Source: an uncultured Eubacteriales bacterium
Lineage (GTDB): Bacteria > Bacillota > Clostridia > Oscillospirales > CAG-382
Assembly: GCA_934446675.1 (NCBI GenBank)
Contig: CAKSEL010000010.1
Coordinates: 57,708 to 121,707 of the forward strand
Direction of reading: 5' to 3'
Length of the DNA stretch: 64,000 nucleotides
A program made the position numbers and the translations under genes. Every line of letters starts with the position of its first letter. Within the stretch, counting starts at the first letter, position 1. This document shows positions 44,295-52,083 of the stretch, in pieces. Below the pieces are notes generated by a model that saw nothing but the letters and a program-made list of their open reading frames with translations, was not told the DNA's origin and made no database searches.

Positions 44295-45148
44295 AAAAGG
44301 CTTATCTCGGATATTTCCGCGACGTTTTTCTGTGGATAACGGGAAGTGTGCTTTTCGCGCTTTCGGTAAACGGCTTTACGGTGCCTCTCGGCTTTGTACA
44401 GGGCGGACTTACGGGCGTTGCGCTTATGGCAAACAGACTTTTCGGCTGCGGCGTCGGAACGTCGATACTGGTGCTTAATATTCCGCTGCTTTTTGCGTCG
44501 CGGAGTATCGCAGGCAAGGGATTTACAATGCGCACCTTTGCCGCAACGCTGGTTTCAAGCGCCGTGATAGATCTAAGCGCGCTGTTTGTGCCGGAGTACG
44601 TCGGAGATAAATTTCTCGGCGCGGTCTTTGCCGGAATTTTAAGCGGTGTCGGACTTGGACTTATATGCCTCGGAAACGCCTCGACGGGCGGCAGCGACCT
44701 TGCCGGTATTCTCATATCAAAGCGGAAAAAGGGGTTTTCCGTCGGAAAGCTTATATTTGCGCTCGACGCGCTTGTCTGCCTTGCCGGAACGTTCGTGTAC
44801 GGGAATATCGAGAGCGGAATGTACGGACTTGTGCTGACGTATGTCTGCGGAAAGCTTATGGACGCCGTGCTTGACGGTGCCGGTGCGTCGGGAGGACGCG
44901 TGTTTTTCGTAATTACCGACAATCCCCATGCCGTCTGTACCGAGATACAGAAACGCGCCGTGCGCGGAGTTACGGTAATTCCTGCCGTCGGGTATTATTC
45001 AAAGCAGAAAAAGAGCGTTGTGGTGTGTGCCGTGCGAAAAAGAGAGTCCGCAAAAATATATTCCGTTGTCGGCGGCGCGGATAAAAACGCGTTTGTGCTT
45101 GTGTGCCCGGCAAACGATATAAGAGGTTTCGGATTTTCGGGACTGTGA
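44291..45148 (+). CDS. YitT family membrane protein (DUF161-DUF2179)
   Basis: The 285-residue protein has five or six hydrophobic helices (about 10-200) with the family motif GNASTGGSDLAGILISKR (about 127-144) and a soluble C-terminal DUF2179 domain (about 200-285). YitT homologues are common in Bacillota; their function is not settled. GTG start overlaps the spoVAE stop by 4 bases, which suggests coexpression in the forespore with spoVAD-spoVAE (inference). Confidence 0.88.
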   Translation: MKKAYLGYFRDVFLWITGSVLFALSVNGFTVPLGFVQGGLTGVALMANRLFGCGVGTSILVLNIPLLFASRSIAGKGFTMRTFAATLVSSAVIDLSALFVPEYVGDKFLGAVFAGILSGVGLGLICLGNASTGGSDLAGILISKRKKGFSVGKLIFALDALVCLAGTFVYGNIESGMYGLVLTYVCGKLMDAVLDGAGASGGRVFFVITDNPHAVCTEIQKRAVRGVTVIPAVGYYSKQKKSVVVCAVRKRESAKIYSVVGGADKNAFVLVCPANDIRGFGFSGL

Positions 45149-45176
45149 ACAAAAAGTAAAACAGGCGCCTTATGTG

Positions 45177-45205
45177 TTGACAAAGGCGCAAAACGGGTGT
45201 ATAAT
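45177..45205 (+). promoter_or_regulatory. Consensus sigma-A promoter for folT
   Basis: TTGACA (45177-45182) and TATAAT (45200-45205) match the consensus exactly with 17 bases between them. Transcription should start about 10 bases before the riboswitch. Confidence 0.9.
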
Positions 45206-45214
45206 TTTATAAAA

Positions 45215-45329
45215 AGCAGAGTAGAGGACTGTGCGTAAAGTGCCGGCAGAACGGGGAGTTGTTTGCCGGACGAAAAGGCGTTTGCTTGCTGGTAAAAGCC
45301 TTGCGGTAAAGTCCTTGCATCCCGCTGCT
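45215..45329 (+). promoter_or_regulatory. Tetrahydrofolate (THF) riboswitch
   Basis: The closing helix is AGCAG (45215-45219) with CTGCT (45325-45329). Inside are GAGTAGAGGACT, GTAAAGTGCC, and the 3' element CCTTGCATCCCGC, arranged as in clostridial THF riboswitch aptamers. It lies between a consensus promoter and folT. Known: this class binds reduced folates and lowers folT expression. A hairpin downstream (45366-45394) covers the folT Shine-Dalgarno site, so control is probably at translation initiation. Confidence 0.88.
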
Positions 45330-45365
45330 GCATACAGTCTGAGAGTAATATTTATATTTTACACG

Positions 45366-45394
45366 CCTCCCGTATGTAGCAAAAATACAGGAGG
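45366..45394 (+). promoter_or_regulatory. Shine-Dalgarno-sequestering hairpin of folT
   Basis: CCTCCCGTAT (45366-45375) pairs with ATACAGGAGG (45385-45394), with one mismatch. This buries the GGAGG of the folT ribosome binding site. It is the likely expression platform of the THF riboswitch. Confidence 0.8.
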
Positions 45395-45401
45395 TCTTTT
45401 T

Positions 45402-45950
45402 ATGTCAAAGTACAAATTCAAACTTGACGCAAGAACAATGGCGCTCATGTCGCTCTTGACAGCGTGCGAGATAGTGTTAAGCCGTTTTTGCTCGGTCAAC
45501 ACCCACGGAGTAAAGCTCGGATTTTCGTTTATACCTGCCGCGCTCTGCGGAATTATTTTAGGCCCCGTGCCTGCCGGTATCGTGTGCGCGCTTTCGGATT
45601 TTCTCGGAGCAATGCTGTTTCCGTTCGGACCGTATCACCCCGGTTTTACGCTTACGGCTTTCGCAATGGGGTTTACTTACGGATTTTTCCTTTATGAGCT
45701 TCACGAATATTCGGGAAAACAGATATTTTTGAGAGTTTTCGCGGTGTCGCTTATAAATTCGCTTGTTTTCGGACTGCTTGTAAATACGCTGTGGGTTTCT
45801 CAGCTTTACGGCTCAAAGACGTATTTCGGCTGGTTTGTGTTCAGACTGACGACGGAATACGCAATTCAGATACCGTTAAGAACGCTGGTAATTCCGCTGT
45901 TCGTCCCTCTTGCAAGACGTCTTTTCACAATGTACCGAAAGGCAAACTGA
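45402..45950 (+). CDS. folT: Folate ECF transporter substrate-binding component FolT
   Basis: FolT is the S component that binds folate and joins the shared EcfAA'T module for uptake. The 182-residue protein has about six helices. It has the typical start with RTMALMSLLTACEIVLSRF, then KLGFSFIPAALCGIILGP and SDFLGAMLFPFGPYHPGFTL, as in folate S components. ATG at 45402 follows AGGAGG. The in-frame upstream extension is non-coding riboswitch. The THF riboswitch supports the folate assignment. Confidence 0.92.
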   Translation: MSKYKFKLDARTMALMSLLTACEIVLSRFCSVNTHGVKLGFSFIPAALCGIILGPVPAGIVCALSDFLGAMLFPFGPYHPGFTLTAFAMGFTYGFFLYELHEYSGKQIFLRVFAVSLINSLVFGLLVNTLWVSQLYGSKTYFGWFVFRLTTEYAIQIPLRTLVIPLFVPLARRLFTMYRKAN

Positions 45951-45966
45951 AAGAATAAAAATTATA

Positions 45967-46016
45967 TGACTGTGTATAACGGCTCCCCCGTCATTTGCAC
46001 GGTCATTTTTGTTTTA
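45967..46016. terminator. Terminator between folT and the M50 protease gene
   Basis: Arms TGACTGTG (45967-45974) and CACGGTCA (45998-46005) pair with one G-T, followed by TTTTTGTTTT. The two flanking genes converge on it. Confidence 0.7.
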
Positions 46017-46679
46017 TATAAATCCCGTCAGCTTTTCGGCAAAGAACGCGCACAGAACCGTGTATATAAGTATTATCAAAAAAAACAGATTGCAGCCCGA
46101 ATTCAAGAATAAAAACATGAAAAAGCAGCACATTATTCCGTAAGACAGCCACGAAACAAACGAGCAGATACCGTATGCCCTGTCCGGTCCGTATTTTTCG
46201 CACAGGATAAGCTCAAGCGCGCGTCCGCCGTCAAGTGAACGCACGGGAATTATGTTGGACAGCGCGAGAAAAGCGTTTGCAAAGCAAAAGAACAGAATGT
46301 GCCTGTCGGGTATAAAACGGTATATCAGCGCCGACAGAACCGACAGCAAAAGGTTGCATAAAACGCCCGAGATCACCGTAAAAATCTCGGCAAAGTAGCT
46401 TATATCCGTGCCAGATGAGCGTATGTCCGCACCGAAAGGATAGACGCATATGCGGCTTATGTCCGAATGTACAAGCTTCAGCGAAAATATGTGCGCACAC
46501 TCGTGCAGCGCCGCACCCAGCACAAAAAGCGACGGATACGCCGAGTTTTCAGACAGCAGTACCGCGATAAGCGCAAGAATTGCAAATACGCTGACGTATA
46601 CCCTGCCCTTTGCACTGTTTTGAGAGCGTAAATAGAGCAGCCCCGTGCCGGTTATTCCGATCTTTCCGCAAAGGCTCAT
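46014..46679 (-). CDS. M50 site-2 protease, SpoIVFB-like
   Basis: The 221-residue protein is an intramembrane zinc protease: the HExxH motif appears as ALHECAHIFSLKL (about residues 57-69), and the third ligand region as RSLDGGRALEL (about 148-158). About six helices are predicted. SpoIVFB in Bacillus cleaves pro-sigma-K in the mother cell. The short length and absence of a CBS domain fit that subgroup. Its start overlaps the stop of a tiny membrane protein gene by 4 bases (ATGA), the place where spoIVFA would stand. Confidence 0.85.
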   Translation of the reverse strand: MSLCGKIGITGTGLLYLRSQNSAKGRVYVSVFAILALIAVLLSENSAYPSLFVLGAALHECAHIFSLKLVHSDISRICVYPFGADIRSSGTDISYFAEIFTVISGVLCNLLLSVLSALIYRFIPDRHILFFCFANAFLALSNIIPVRSLDGGRALELILCEKYGPDRAYGICSFVSWLSYGIMCCFFMFLFLNSGCNLFFLIILIYTVLCAFFAEKLTGFI

Positions 46680-46897
46680 TTTTCAGCCCTGCTTTCAAGC
46701 GTGTACGCAAGATCTTCGAGAGTTATGCTGCGTACCGGCGCTTTTACAAATGTCCCTGCGGAAATATCTGCGTCTTTGTTTCCTATTATCCTTGCCGAAA
46801 GTATTGCCGCGGCAAGCAGAATGAGCAAAAGCACCTGCACGAATAGTATTTCCGCACGGCACGGCACGCCGTTTTTTCGCTGCGTTTGTTTTTTCAT
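46676..46897 (-). CDS. Small single-pass membrane protein coupled to the M50 protease
   Basis: The 73-residue product has a basic N terminus, one membrane helix (about residues 17-38) and a short outer tail. ATG at 46897 is chosen because it starts a compact protein after ACGGGGTAC. It overlaps the SpoIVFB-like gene by 4 bases, exactly the position of spoIVFA in other spore formers, but the M23 domain of SpoIVFA is missing. It may be a minimal regulator of the protease (inference); it is otherwise not recognised. Confidence 0.65.
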   Translation of the reverse strand: MKKQTQRKNGVPCRAEILFVQVLLLILLAAAILSARIIGNKDADISAGTFVKAPVRSITLEDLAYTLESRAEK

Positions 46898-47086
46898 GTG
46901 AATGTACCCCGTAAGTTTGTTTTCGGCGCGCAAAACGTGCCTTTGCTGTAATTTATTCAAAAAAATCAAACTCTATGCCGTATTTTACACATTTGTGTTT
47001 ATTTTGCTCTGCGAATGTGGTATACTGAATAAAAGAGAGTGTATTTGCCACGGCACATAATAAAAATATAGGGGAGATTTGTGACA

Positions 47087-48145
47087 ATGGAGATTACAAA
47101 GGACTTTTTGTGCGGCAATATCGAAATAGTAAAACAGGACGGCGACGAATTTCTTTTGCAGCCCGAAACACGCGGAGATACCGGATATTTCTACTGGATG
47201 TTCCGCATAGACGGAGCGCAGGGAAGAAAAGTCACGTTTAAATTCACAACGCCCGACAGAGTCGGCTTTCCCGGAGCCGCGGTCAGCCGCAATATGACCG
47301 ACTGGAGCTGGACGGGAACAAAATTCACCTATGACGGCAAGGACGGCTTTACCTACGACTTTGCGCCCGACGAAACAAGCGTGTATTTTTCGCAGCATAT
47401 GGTCTATACGCCGCTTAATTTCGAGCGTTTCGTGAAAAATAACGGCATAGAGGCAAAGACTTTCTGCAAAACGCGCAAAAACCGCGACGTGCCGTACTTT
47501 ACCGTCGGAAACGGAGAGCGTAAGGTGCTTGTCACTTCGCGCCAGCACGCCTGCGAATCTACGGGAACGTATGCGGTACAGGGCTTTGCCGAGGAATGTA
47601 TGAAAACCGCGCTTCCAGGTATCGAGTTTATATTCGTGCCGTTCGTAGACTATGACGGAGTGTGCGACGGTGACGCCGGAAAGAACAGATCTCCGCATGA
47701 CCATAACAGGGATTACGAAGAGGGCATATATCCCGAAATAAGAAAGATAAAATCCATAGCCGAAACGCAGGATCTGATTATCAATTTCGACTTTCACGCG
47801 CCGTATCACTGCGGCGATATAAACGACTGCACGTATTTTATGAGATGCGACCGTGAAAAAGGCGGCATATACGATAAATTTTCGTCGGAGCTTGTAAGAC
47901 TTACGTCGGAAAACGGTTTCAGATATTACGGCATACACGATATTGCCTACGGCGCAAAGTGGAACGAGGATAATATGCCCAATATGATAAGCTACATGAT
48001 AAGGCATACAGAGAAAAAGTATACTTTCTGCATGGAAATACCCTTTTTCGGACTGCCCGATAATTACTTTGACCAAAGCCGCGCACTTGAACTCGGACGC
48101 CGCGTTTTTAAAGCCGCGCTTTCAAGCGGAGTTTTTGACAGATAA
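47087..48145 (+). CDS. M14 family zinc carboxypeptidase-like protein
   Basis: The 352-residue protein has an N-terminal beta domain (about 1-120) like that of cytosolic carboxypeptidases and a C-terminal M14 domain. The zinc motif HxxE is in SRQHACESTG (about 148-157), the His ligand in NFDFHAPYHCGD (about 245-256) and the catalytic Glu in FCMEIPFFG (about 319-327). No signal peptide is visible. ATG 47087 is chosen; GTG 47081 is also possible with the same GGGGAG site. uvrB starts 42 bases later. The peptide substrate is unknown. Confidence 0.82.
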   Translation: MEITKDFLCGNIEIVKQDGDEFLLQPETRGDTGYFYWMFRIDGAQGRKVTFKFTTPDRVGFPGAAVSRNMTDWSWTGTKFTYDGKDGFTYDFAPDETSVYFSQHMVYTPLNFERFVKNNGIEAKTFCKTRKNRDVPYFTVGNGERKVLVTSRQHACESTGTYAVQGFAEECMKTALPGIEFIFVPFVDYDGVCDGDAGKNRSPHDHNRDYEEGIYPEIRKIKSIAETQDLIINFDFHAPYHCGDINDCTYFMRCDREKGGIYDKFSSELVRLTSENGFRYYGIHDIAYGAKWNEDNMPNMISYMIRHTEKKYTFCMEIPFFGLPDNYFDQSRALELGRRVFKAALSSGVFDR

Positions 48146-48187
48146 CCGAAAAAGAACAAAAAAGCAAAATTCAAGAGGTGAAATTAC

Positions 48188-50155
48188 TTGAAAAATTTTA
48201 AGCTTGTGTCGCCGTATTCTCCAATGGGAGATCAGCCCGACGCGATAGACAGACTCAGCGCCGGAGTTGAGGCGGGACTTAAAGACCAGGTTCTTCTCGG
48301 CGTTACCGGTTCGGGAAAGACCTTTACCATGGCGAATATTATAGCCAAGGTCAACCGTCCGACGTTGGTTCTTGCGCATAATAAAACGCTCGCGGCACAG
48401 CTTTGCTCGGAATTTAAGGAATTTTTCCCCGAAAACGCCGTTGAGTTTTTCGTTTCATACTACGACTACTATCAGCCGGAAGCCTATATACCCGGCAAAG
48501 ATACCTATATCGAAAAGGACAGCTCCATAAACGACGATATAGATAAAATGCGCCACAGCGCGACAAGCGCACTTTTAGAACGTAGGGACGTCATTATAGT
48601 TTCGTCGGTTTCCTGTATATATACTCTCGGCGATCCCGAAGAATATAAGAGCATGACTGTTTCCGCCTCTCCCGGTCAGCAGATAAGCCGCAACGACTTT
48701 ATCGCAGGACTCGTCCGCATACAGTACGAACGCAACGACCTTTCGCTTGAACGAAATAAATTCAGAGTCCGCGGAGATACCGTAGAGGTCTATCCGTCGG
48801 CGTCGGAAAATAACGCGGTGAGAGTTGAGTTTTTCGGCGATGAAATAGACTGCGTTTCGGAGATAAGCACGGTCACGGGGGACGTCGTAAACAGACTTTC
48901 GCGCGCCGTAATAACGCCGGCTACGCACTATGTTACAAGCGATGAAAAAAGACAGAACGCCATAAACGAAATACTTGCGGAAATGGAAGAGCGCAGCGCG
49001 TTTTTCAAATCCGAAAATAAGTTTATCGAGGCGCAGCGTATAGAAGAACGCACACGGTACGATATGGAAATGCTCGGCGAACTCGGATACTGTTCGGGCG
49101 TTGAAAACTATTCTCGCGTGCTTTCGGGACGTCCGGCAGGCAGTACGCCTTATACTCTGCTCGATTATTTCCCCAAAGACTTTCTGCTGTTCGTAGATGA
49201 GTCGCACGTAACGCTGCCGCAGGTAAGAGGAATGAGCGGAGGAGACCGCGCAAGAAAGAAAAATCTTATAGATTACGGCTTTCGTCTGCCCAGCGCCTAC
49301 GATAACAGACCGCTTTACTTTGAAGAATTTGAAAAGCGCATAAATCAGGCAATCTTCGTCAGCGCAACGCCCGGACCCTATGAAAAGGATCACTCAGAAC
49401 AGACCGTCGAACAGGTCATACGTCCTACGGGACTGCTCGATCCCGAAATCGAGGTCCGCCCGGTAAAGGGACAGATAGACGACCTTATAGGCGAGATAAA
49501 TATGCGCACCCAAAAGAAAGAGCGCGTGCTCGTCACAACGCTTACAAAGAAAATGGCTGAGGATCTGACGGAATACCTGTCCGGACACGGAATAAAGTGC
49601 AGATATATGCATTTCAGCATAGATACCATAGAACGTATGGAGCTGCTGCGCGATCTCAGACTCGGCGTGTATGATGTCCTTATCGGTATTAACCTGTTAA
49701 GAGAGGGACTGGATCTTCCCGAAGTGTCACTTGTCGCGATACTCGACGCCGATAAAGAGGGATTTTTGAGAAGCGAAACGTCGCTTATACAGACAATAGG
49801 CAGAGCCGCAAGAAATTCCGGCGGCAAGGTAATAATGTACGCCGATACCGTGACGGAATCCATGAGAAAAGCCATAGACGAAACGGCGCGCCGCAGAAAA
49901 AAGCAGGACGATTATAATAAGGCTCACGGTATCGTTCCGCAGACCGTAAAGAAAGAGATACGCGATATTCTCGATATTACCGTAAAGGATAAGGATAAGC
50001 AGGGTAAACCCAAAAAGCTGTCCGCGTCGGATACAAAGAAACTCGTCGCAGAACTTACCGATAAGATGAAAGACGCGGCAAAACACCTCGACTTTGAACT
50101 TGCGGCGGCACTCCGAGATAAAATTATAGCGCTGAAATCGGATAAGACAAAATAA
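48188..50155 (+). CDS. uvrB: Excinuclease ABC subunit B
   Basis: UvrB verifies damage and holds the DNA for UvrC in nucleotide excision repair. The 655-residue protein has the Walker A GVTGSGKT (about residues 38-45), the beta-hairpin region [14 protein letters not shown] (about 95-108), DESH (about 337), helicase motif [13 protein letters not shown] (about 537-547) and a C-terminal UVR domain (about 615-650). The start is TTG after AGAGGTG. uvrA and uvrC are not adjacent; ybaB follows under its own promoter. Confidence 0.97.
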   Translation: MKNFKLVSPYSPMGDQPDAIDRLSAGVEAGLKDQVLLGVTGSGKTFTMANIIAKVNRPTLVLAHNKTLAAQLCSEFKEFFPENAVEFFVSYYDYYQPEAYIPGKDTYIEKDSSINDDIDKMRHSATSALLERRDVIIVSSVSCIYTLGDPEEYKSMTVSASPGQQISRNDFIAGLVRIQYERNDLSLERNKFRVRGDTVEVYPSASENNAVRVEFFGDEIDCVSEISTVTGDVVNRLSRAVITPATHYVTSDEKRQNAINEILAEMEERSAFFKSENKFIEAQRIEERTRYDMEMLGELGYCSGVENYSRVLSGRPAGSTPYTLLDYFPKDFLLFVDESHVTLPQVRGMSGGDRARKKNLIDYGFRLPSAYDNRPLYFEEFEKRINQAIFVSATPGPYEKDHSEQTVEQVIRPTGLLDPEIEVRPVKGQIDDLIGEINMRTQKKERVLVTTLTKKMAEDLTEYLSGHGIKCRYMHFSIDTIERMELLRDLRLGVYDVLIGINLLREGLDLPEVSLVAILDADKEGFLRSETSLIQTIGRAARNSGGKVIMYADTVTESMRKAIDETARRRKKQDDYNKAHGIVPQTVKKEIRDILDITVKDKDKQGKPKKLSASDTKKLVAELTDKMKDAAKHLDFELAAALRDKIIALKSDKTK

Positions 50156-50168
50156 TGCGCCGAAACTC

Positions 50169-50197
50169 TTGAAAATGTGCGGATTTTGTGATAAAAT
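50169..50197 (+). promoter_or_regulatory. Sigma-A-type promoter for ybaB
   Basis: TTGAAA (50169-50174) and TAAAAT (50192-50197) are spaced by 17 bases, 45 bases upstream of ybaB. Confidence 0.6.
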
Positions 50198-50241
50198 AAC
50201 TCAGATACAGTAAAATTTTAAAACTGAAAGGATTTTTAAAC

Positions 50242-50589
50242 ATGAAAGCAAGACTTCCGAAAGGTATGGGCGGCGGCCCTTCAAATATGCAGTCAATGAT
50301 AAAGCAGGCTCAGAAAATGCAGGAGGATATGGAAAAACTCCAGGCAGAGCTTGATGAAAAGGTTCATGAAGTAAGCGCGGGCGGCGGCGCTGTCAGCGTT
50401 ACGATAAAGGGTACCAGAGAAATACTCTCAATAAAACTTGATAAGGATATTATAGATCCCGATGACGCCGAAACGCTTGAAGATCTTATTATCGCAGCCG
50501 TAAATGAGGCAATTAAGACCGTTGATAAGGTCAATTCCGAGGCTATGAGTAAGGTTACTCAGGGCATAAATATGCCGGGACTTTTCTAA
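50242..50589 (+). CDS. ybaB: YbaB/EbfC nucleoid-associated protein
   Basis: The 115-residue DNA-binding dimer has the typical Gly/Met-rich start, a helix with SMIKQAQKMQEDMEKLQAEL (about residues 18-37), the core GGGAVSVTIKGTREI (about 50-64) and the C-terminal helix. It is normally beside dnaX and recR; here neither is near. Strong AAAGGA precedes ATG. Confidence 0.93.
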   Translation: MKARLPKGMGGGPSNMQSMIKQAQKMQEDMEKLQAELDEKVHEVSAGGGAVSVTIKGTREILSIKLDKDIIDPDDAETLEDLIIAAVNEAIKTVDKVNSEAMSKVTQGINMPGLF

Positions 50590-50604
50590 AAGTAAAACCA
50601 TGAA

Positions 50605-51285
50605 TAATTGCCGGCGGTAATTAAAACCCGGATTTTGAGCCGAAAATTAACCGCCGGATATACCCGGCATAAGTGTAACACTTGTAAAAGTTATCTCGCG
50701 CAAGCGAGTTGGGCAGAAAGGCAAGTCCTGTTGACTGCGTAATAACGAATAAGAATTGCACTTTTGTACCCAAAATAAAGTTTGCGCAGACCGCGGCGTG
50801 ACATGGCAGAAAAGTTGAACCGTGTCAATCAAAGCATTTATTTAGATACCAGCCCCATCGAGCAGTGCGGAGCATCTGCGAGCGATTTTGCCGTAAGTTA
50901 CGTGGACGTACCGTAATAGCAAGGCGGTTACGCTTGTAAAGGCAACTGGGCGTGAAAACTGAGTTTATGGCAAAATCCTCCTCGTCGGGGGATTGTCAAG
51001 GGGCGAGTAGTCCCTTGAACGGCTTTTCGACTGCTTTTCTCCGTAGAAAAGCGTCAGTATAGGGTTGCACATGGAAGTGGATAATCAGTTTCCGCCCCAA
51101 ATAAGCAAAAACAAGCCAAACAAAAAAAGTAACTTCGCTTTCGCTGCGGCGTTTGAGCGGCGAAAATCTTTTGTCACTTTTTCGATTCCGAAAAGTGAGT
51201 GAATAGAGTTGCACATGGCAGTAGATAACCCGTTTTCGCCCAAAATAAGCAATCAGACACCGCGCCTCGCAATAAAAAAGAAAAA
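50605..51285 (+). repeat. Intergenic composite repeat R8 (M2-M3-M3) with preceding inverted repeat
   Basis: An inverted repeat with arms CCGGCGG (50611) and CCGCCGG (about 50651-50657) follows ybaB and may act as its terminator, though no T run follows. M2 (about 50680-50935) has CTCGCGCAAGCGAG and the GAGCAG-type second hairpin. The 5' part of the first M3 is changed, with TCAAGGG/CCCTTGA arms (about 50995-51020) instead of TTCGCGGC/GCCGCGAA. M3 tails end near 51105 and 51245. No gene is seen. Confidence 0.8.
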
Positions 51286-51302
51286 AAGAAAGAAGGATTC
51301 CC

Positions 51303-52061
51303 GTGAAGGTAGAATTGCTTGAATATACGCATAACCCGGAAAGAGTAATAGCCGCGGCGGCAAAGCTCTGCTATTCTTCAACCGGCGTTGACGGAATACT
51401 CGAAAAAATGACCCCGGAAAGTACCGAAAAATTTATAAAAATGCTGTCCGGATTCGGACATGAAACTCCGGTGGAGCACGTCAGCTTTACTTTTGCGGTA
51501 GAGGGCGTGTCAAGATCGCTGCTTGCACAACTGACAAGACACAGGATCGCTTCTTTCAGCGTGCAGAGCCAGAGATACGTCGGAAAAGAAAATTTTGAAT
51601 ATATAATTCCTCCGGAAATAGCCGAAATAGACGAGGCGAGAGAACTTTTCGTAAAGGCTATGGAAAACGACAGGGAAACATATAAAAAACTTAACGATAT
51701 ACTTTCAAAAAAACACCTTGAAAAAATGATAGCTGACGGCAAGGACGAAAAGACCGCCGAAAAGGCAGCTAAGAAAAAGGCGCAGGAGGACGCAAGATAC
51801 GTTCTTTCAAATGCCTGCGATACAAAGCTTGTCATGACAATGAACGTAAGATCATTGTATCACTTCTTTAACCTTCGCTGCTGCGAAAGAGCGCAGTGGG
51901 AGATAAGAGAAATGGCAACGCAGATGTTAAAGCTTGTCAAAGAGGTATCGCCCGTGCTGTTTGAAAACGCAGGACCTTCGTGCGTATCCGGTCCGTGCGC
52001 AGAGGGCGGAATGAGCTGCGGAAAAGCCGCGGCAATACGCGAAAAATTTAAAAATCTTTAA
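51303..52061 (+). CDS. thyX: FAD-dependent thymidylate synthase ThyX
   Basis: ThyX makes dTMP from dUMP using methylene-THF and reduced FAD. The 252-residue protein carries the ThyX motif RHRxxxxxxxS in TRHRIASFSVQSQRYVG (about residues 78-94), and the C-terminal RSLYHFFNLRCCERAQWEIR (about 183-202) that completes the nucleotide site. The start is GTG, after AGAAGGA. It lies between R8 and glnS, 22 bases from the latter. Unlike ThyA, it yields THF rather than DHF. Confidence 0.96.
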   Translation: MKVELLEYTHNPERVIAAAAKLCYSSTGVDGILEKMTPESTEKFIKMLSGFGHETPVEHVSFTFAVEGVSRSLLAQLTRHRIASFSVQSQRYVGKENFEYIIPPEIAEIDEARELFVKAMENDRETYKKLNDILSKKHLEKMIADGKDEKTAEKAAKKKAQEDARYVLSNACDTKLVMTMNVRSLYHFFNLRCCERAQWEIREMATQMLKLVKEVSPVLFENAGPSCVSGPCAEGGMSCGKAAAIREKFKNL

Positions 52062-52083
52062 TTCAAATACAGAGGTTACGACA

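Noticed and set aside
45231..45401. An N-terminal extension of folT in frame with the gene
   Set aside because: This stretch is the THF riboswitch; the ATG at 45402 has the proper ribosome binding site.
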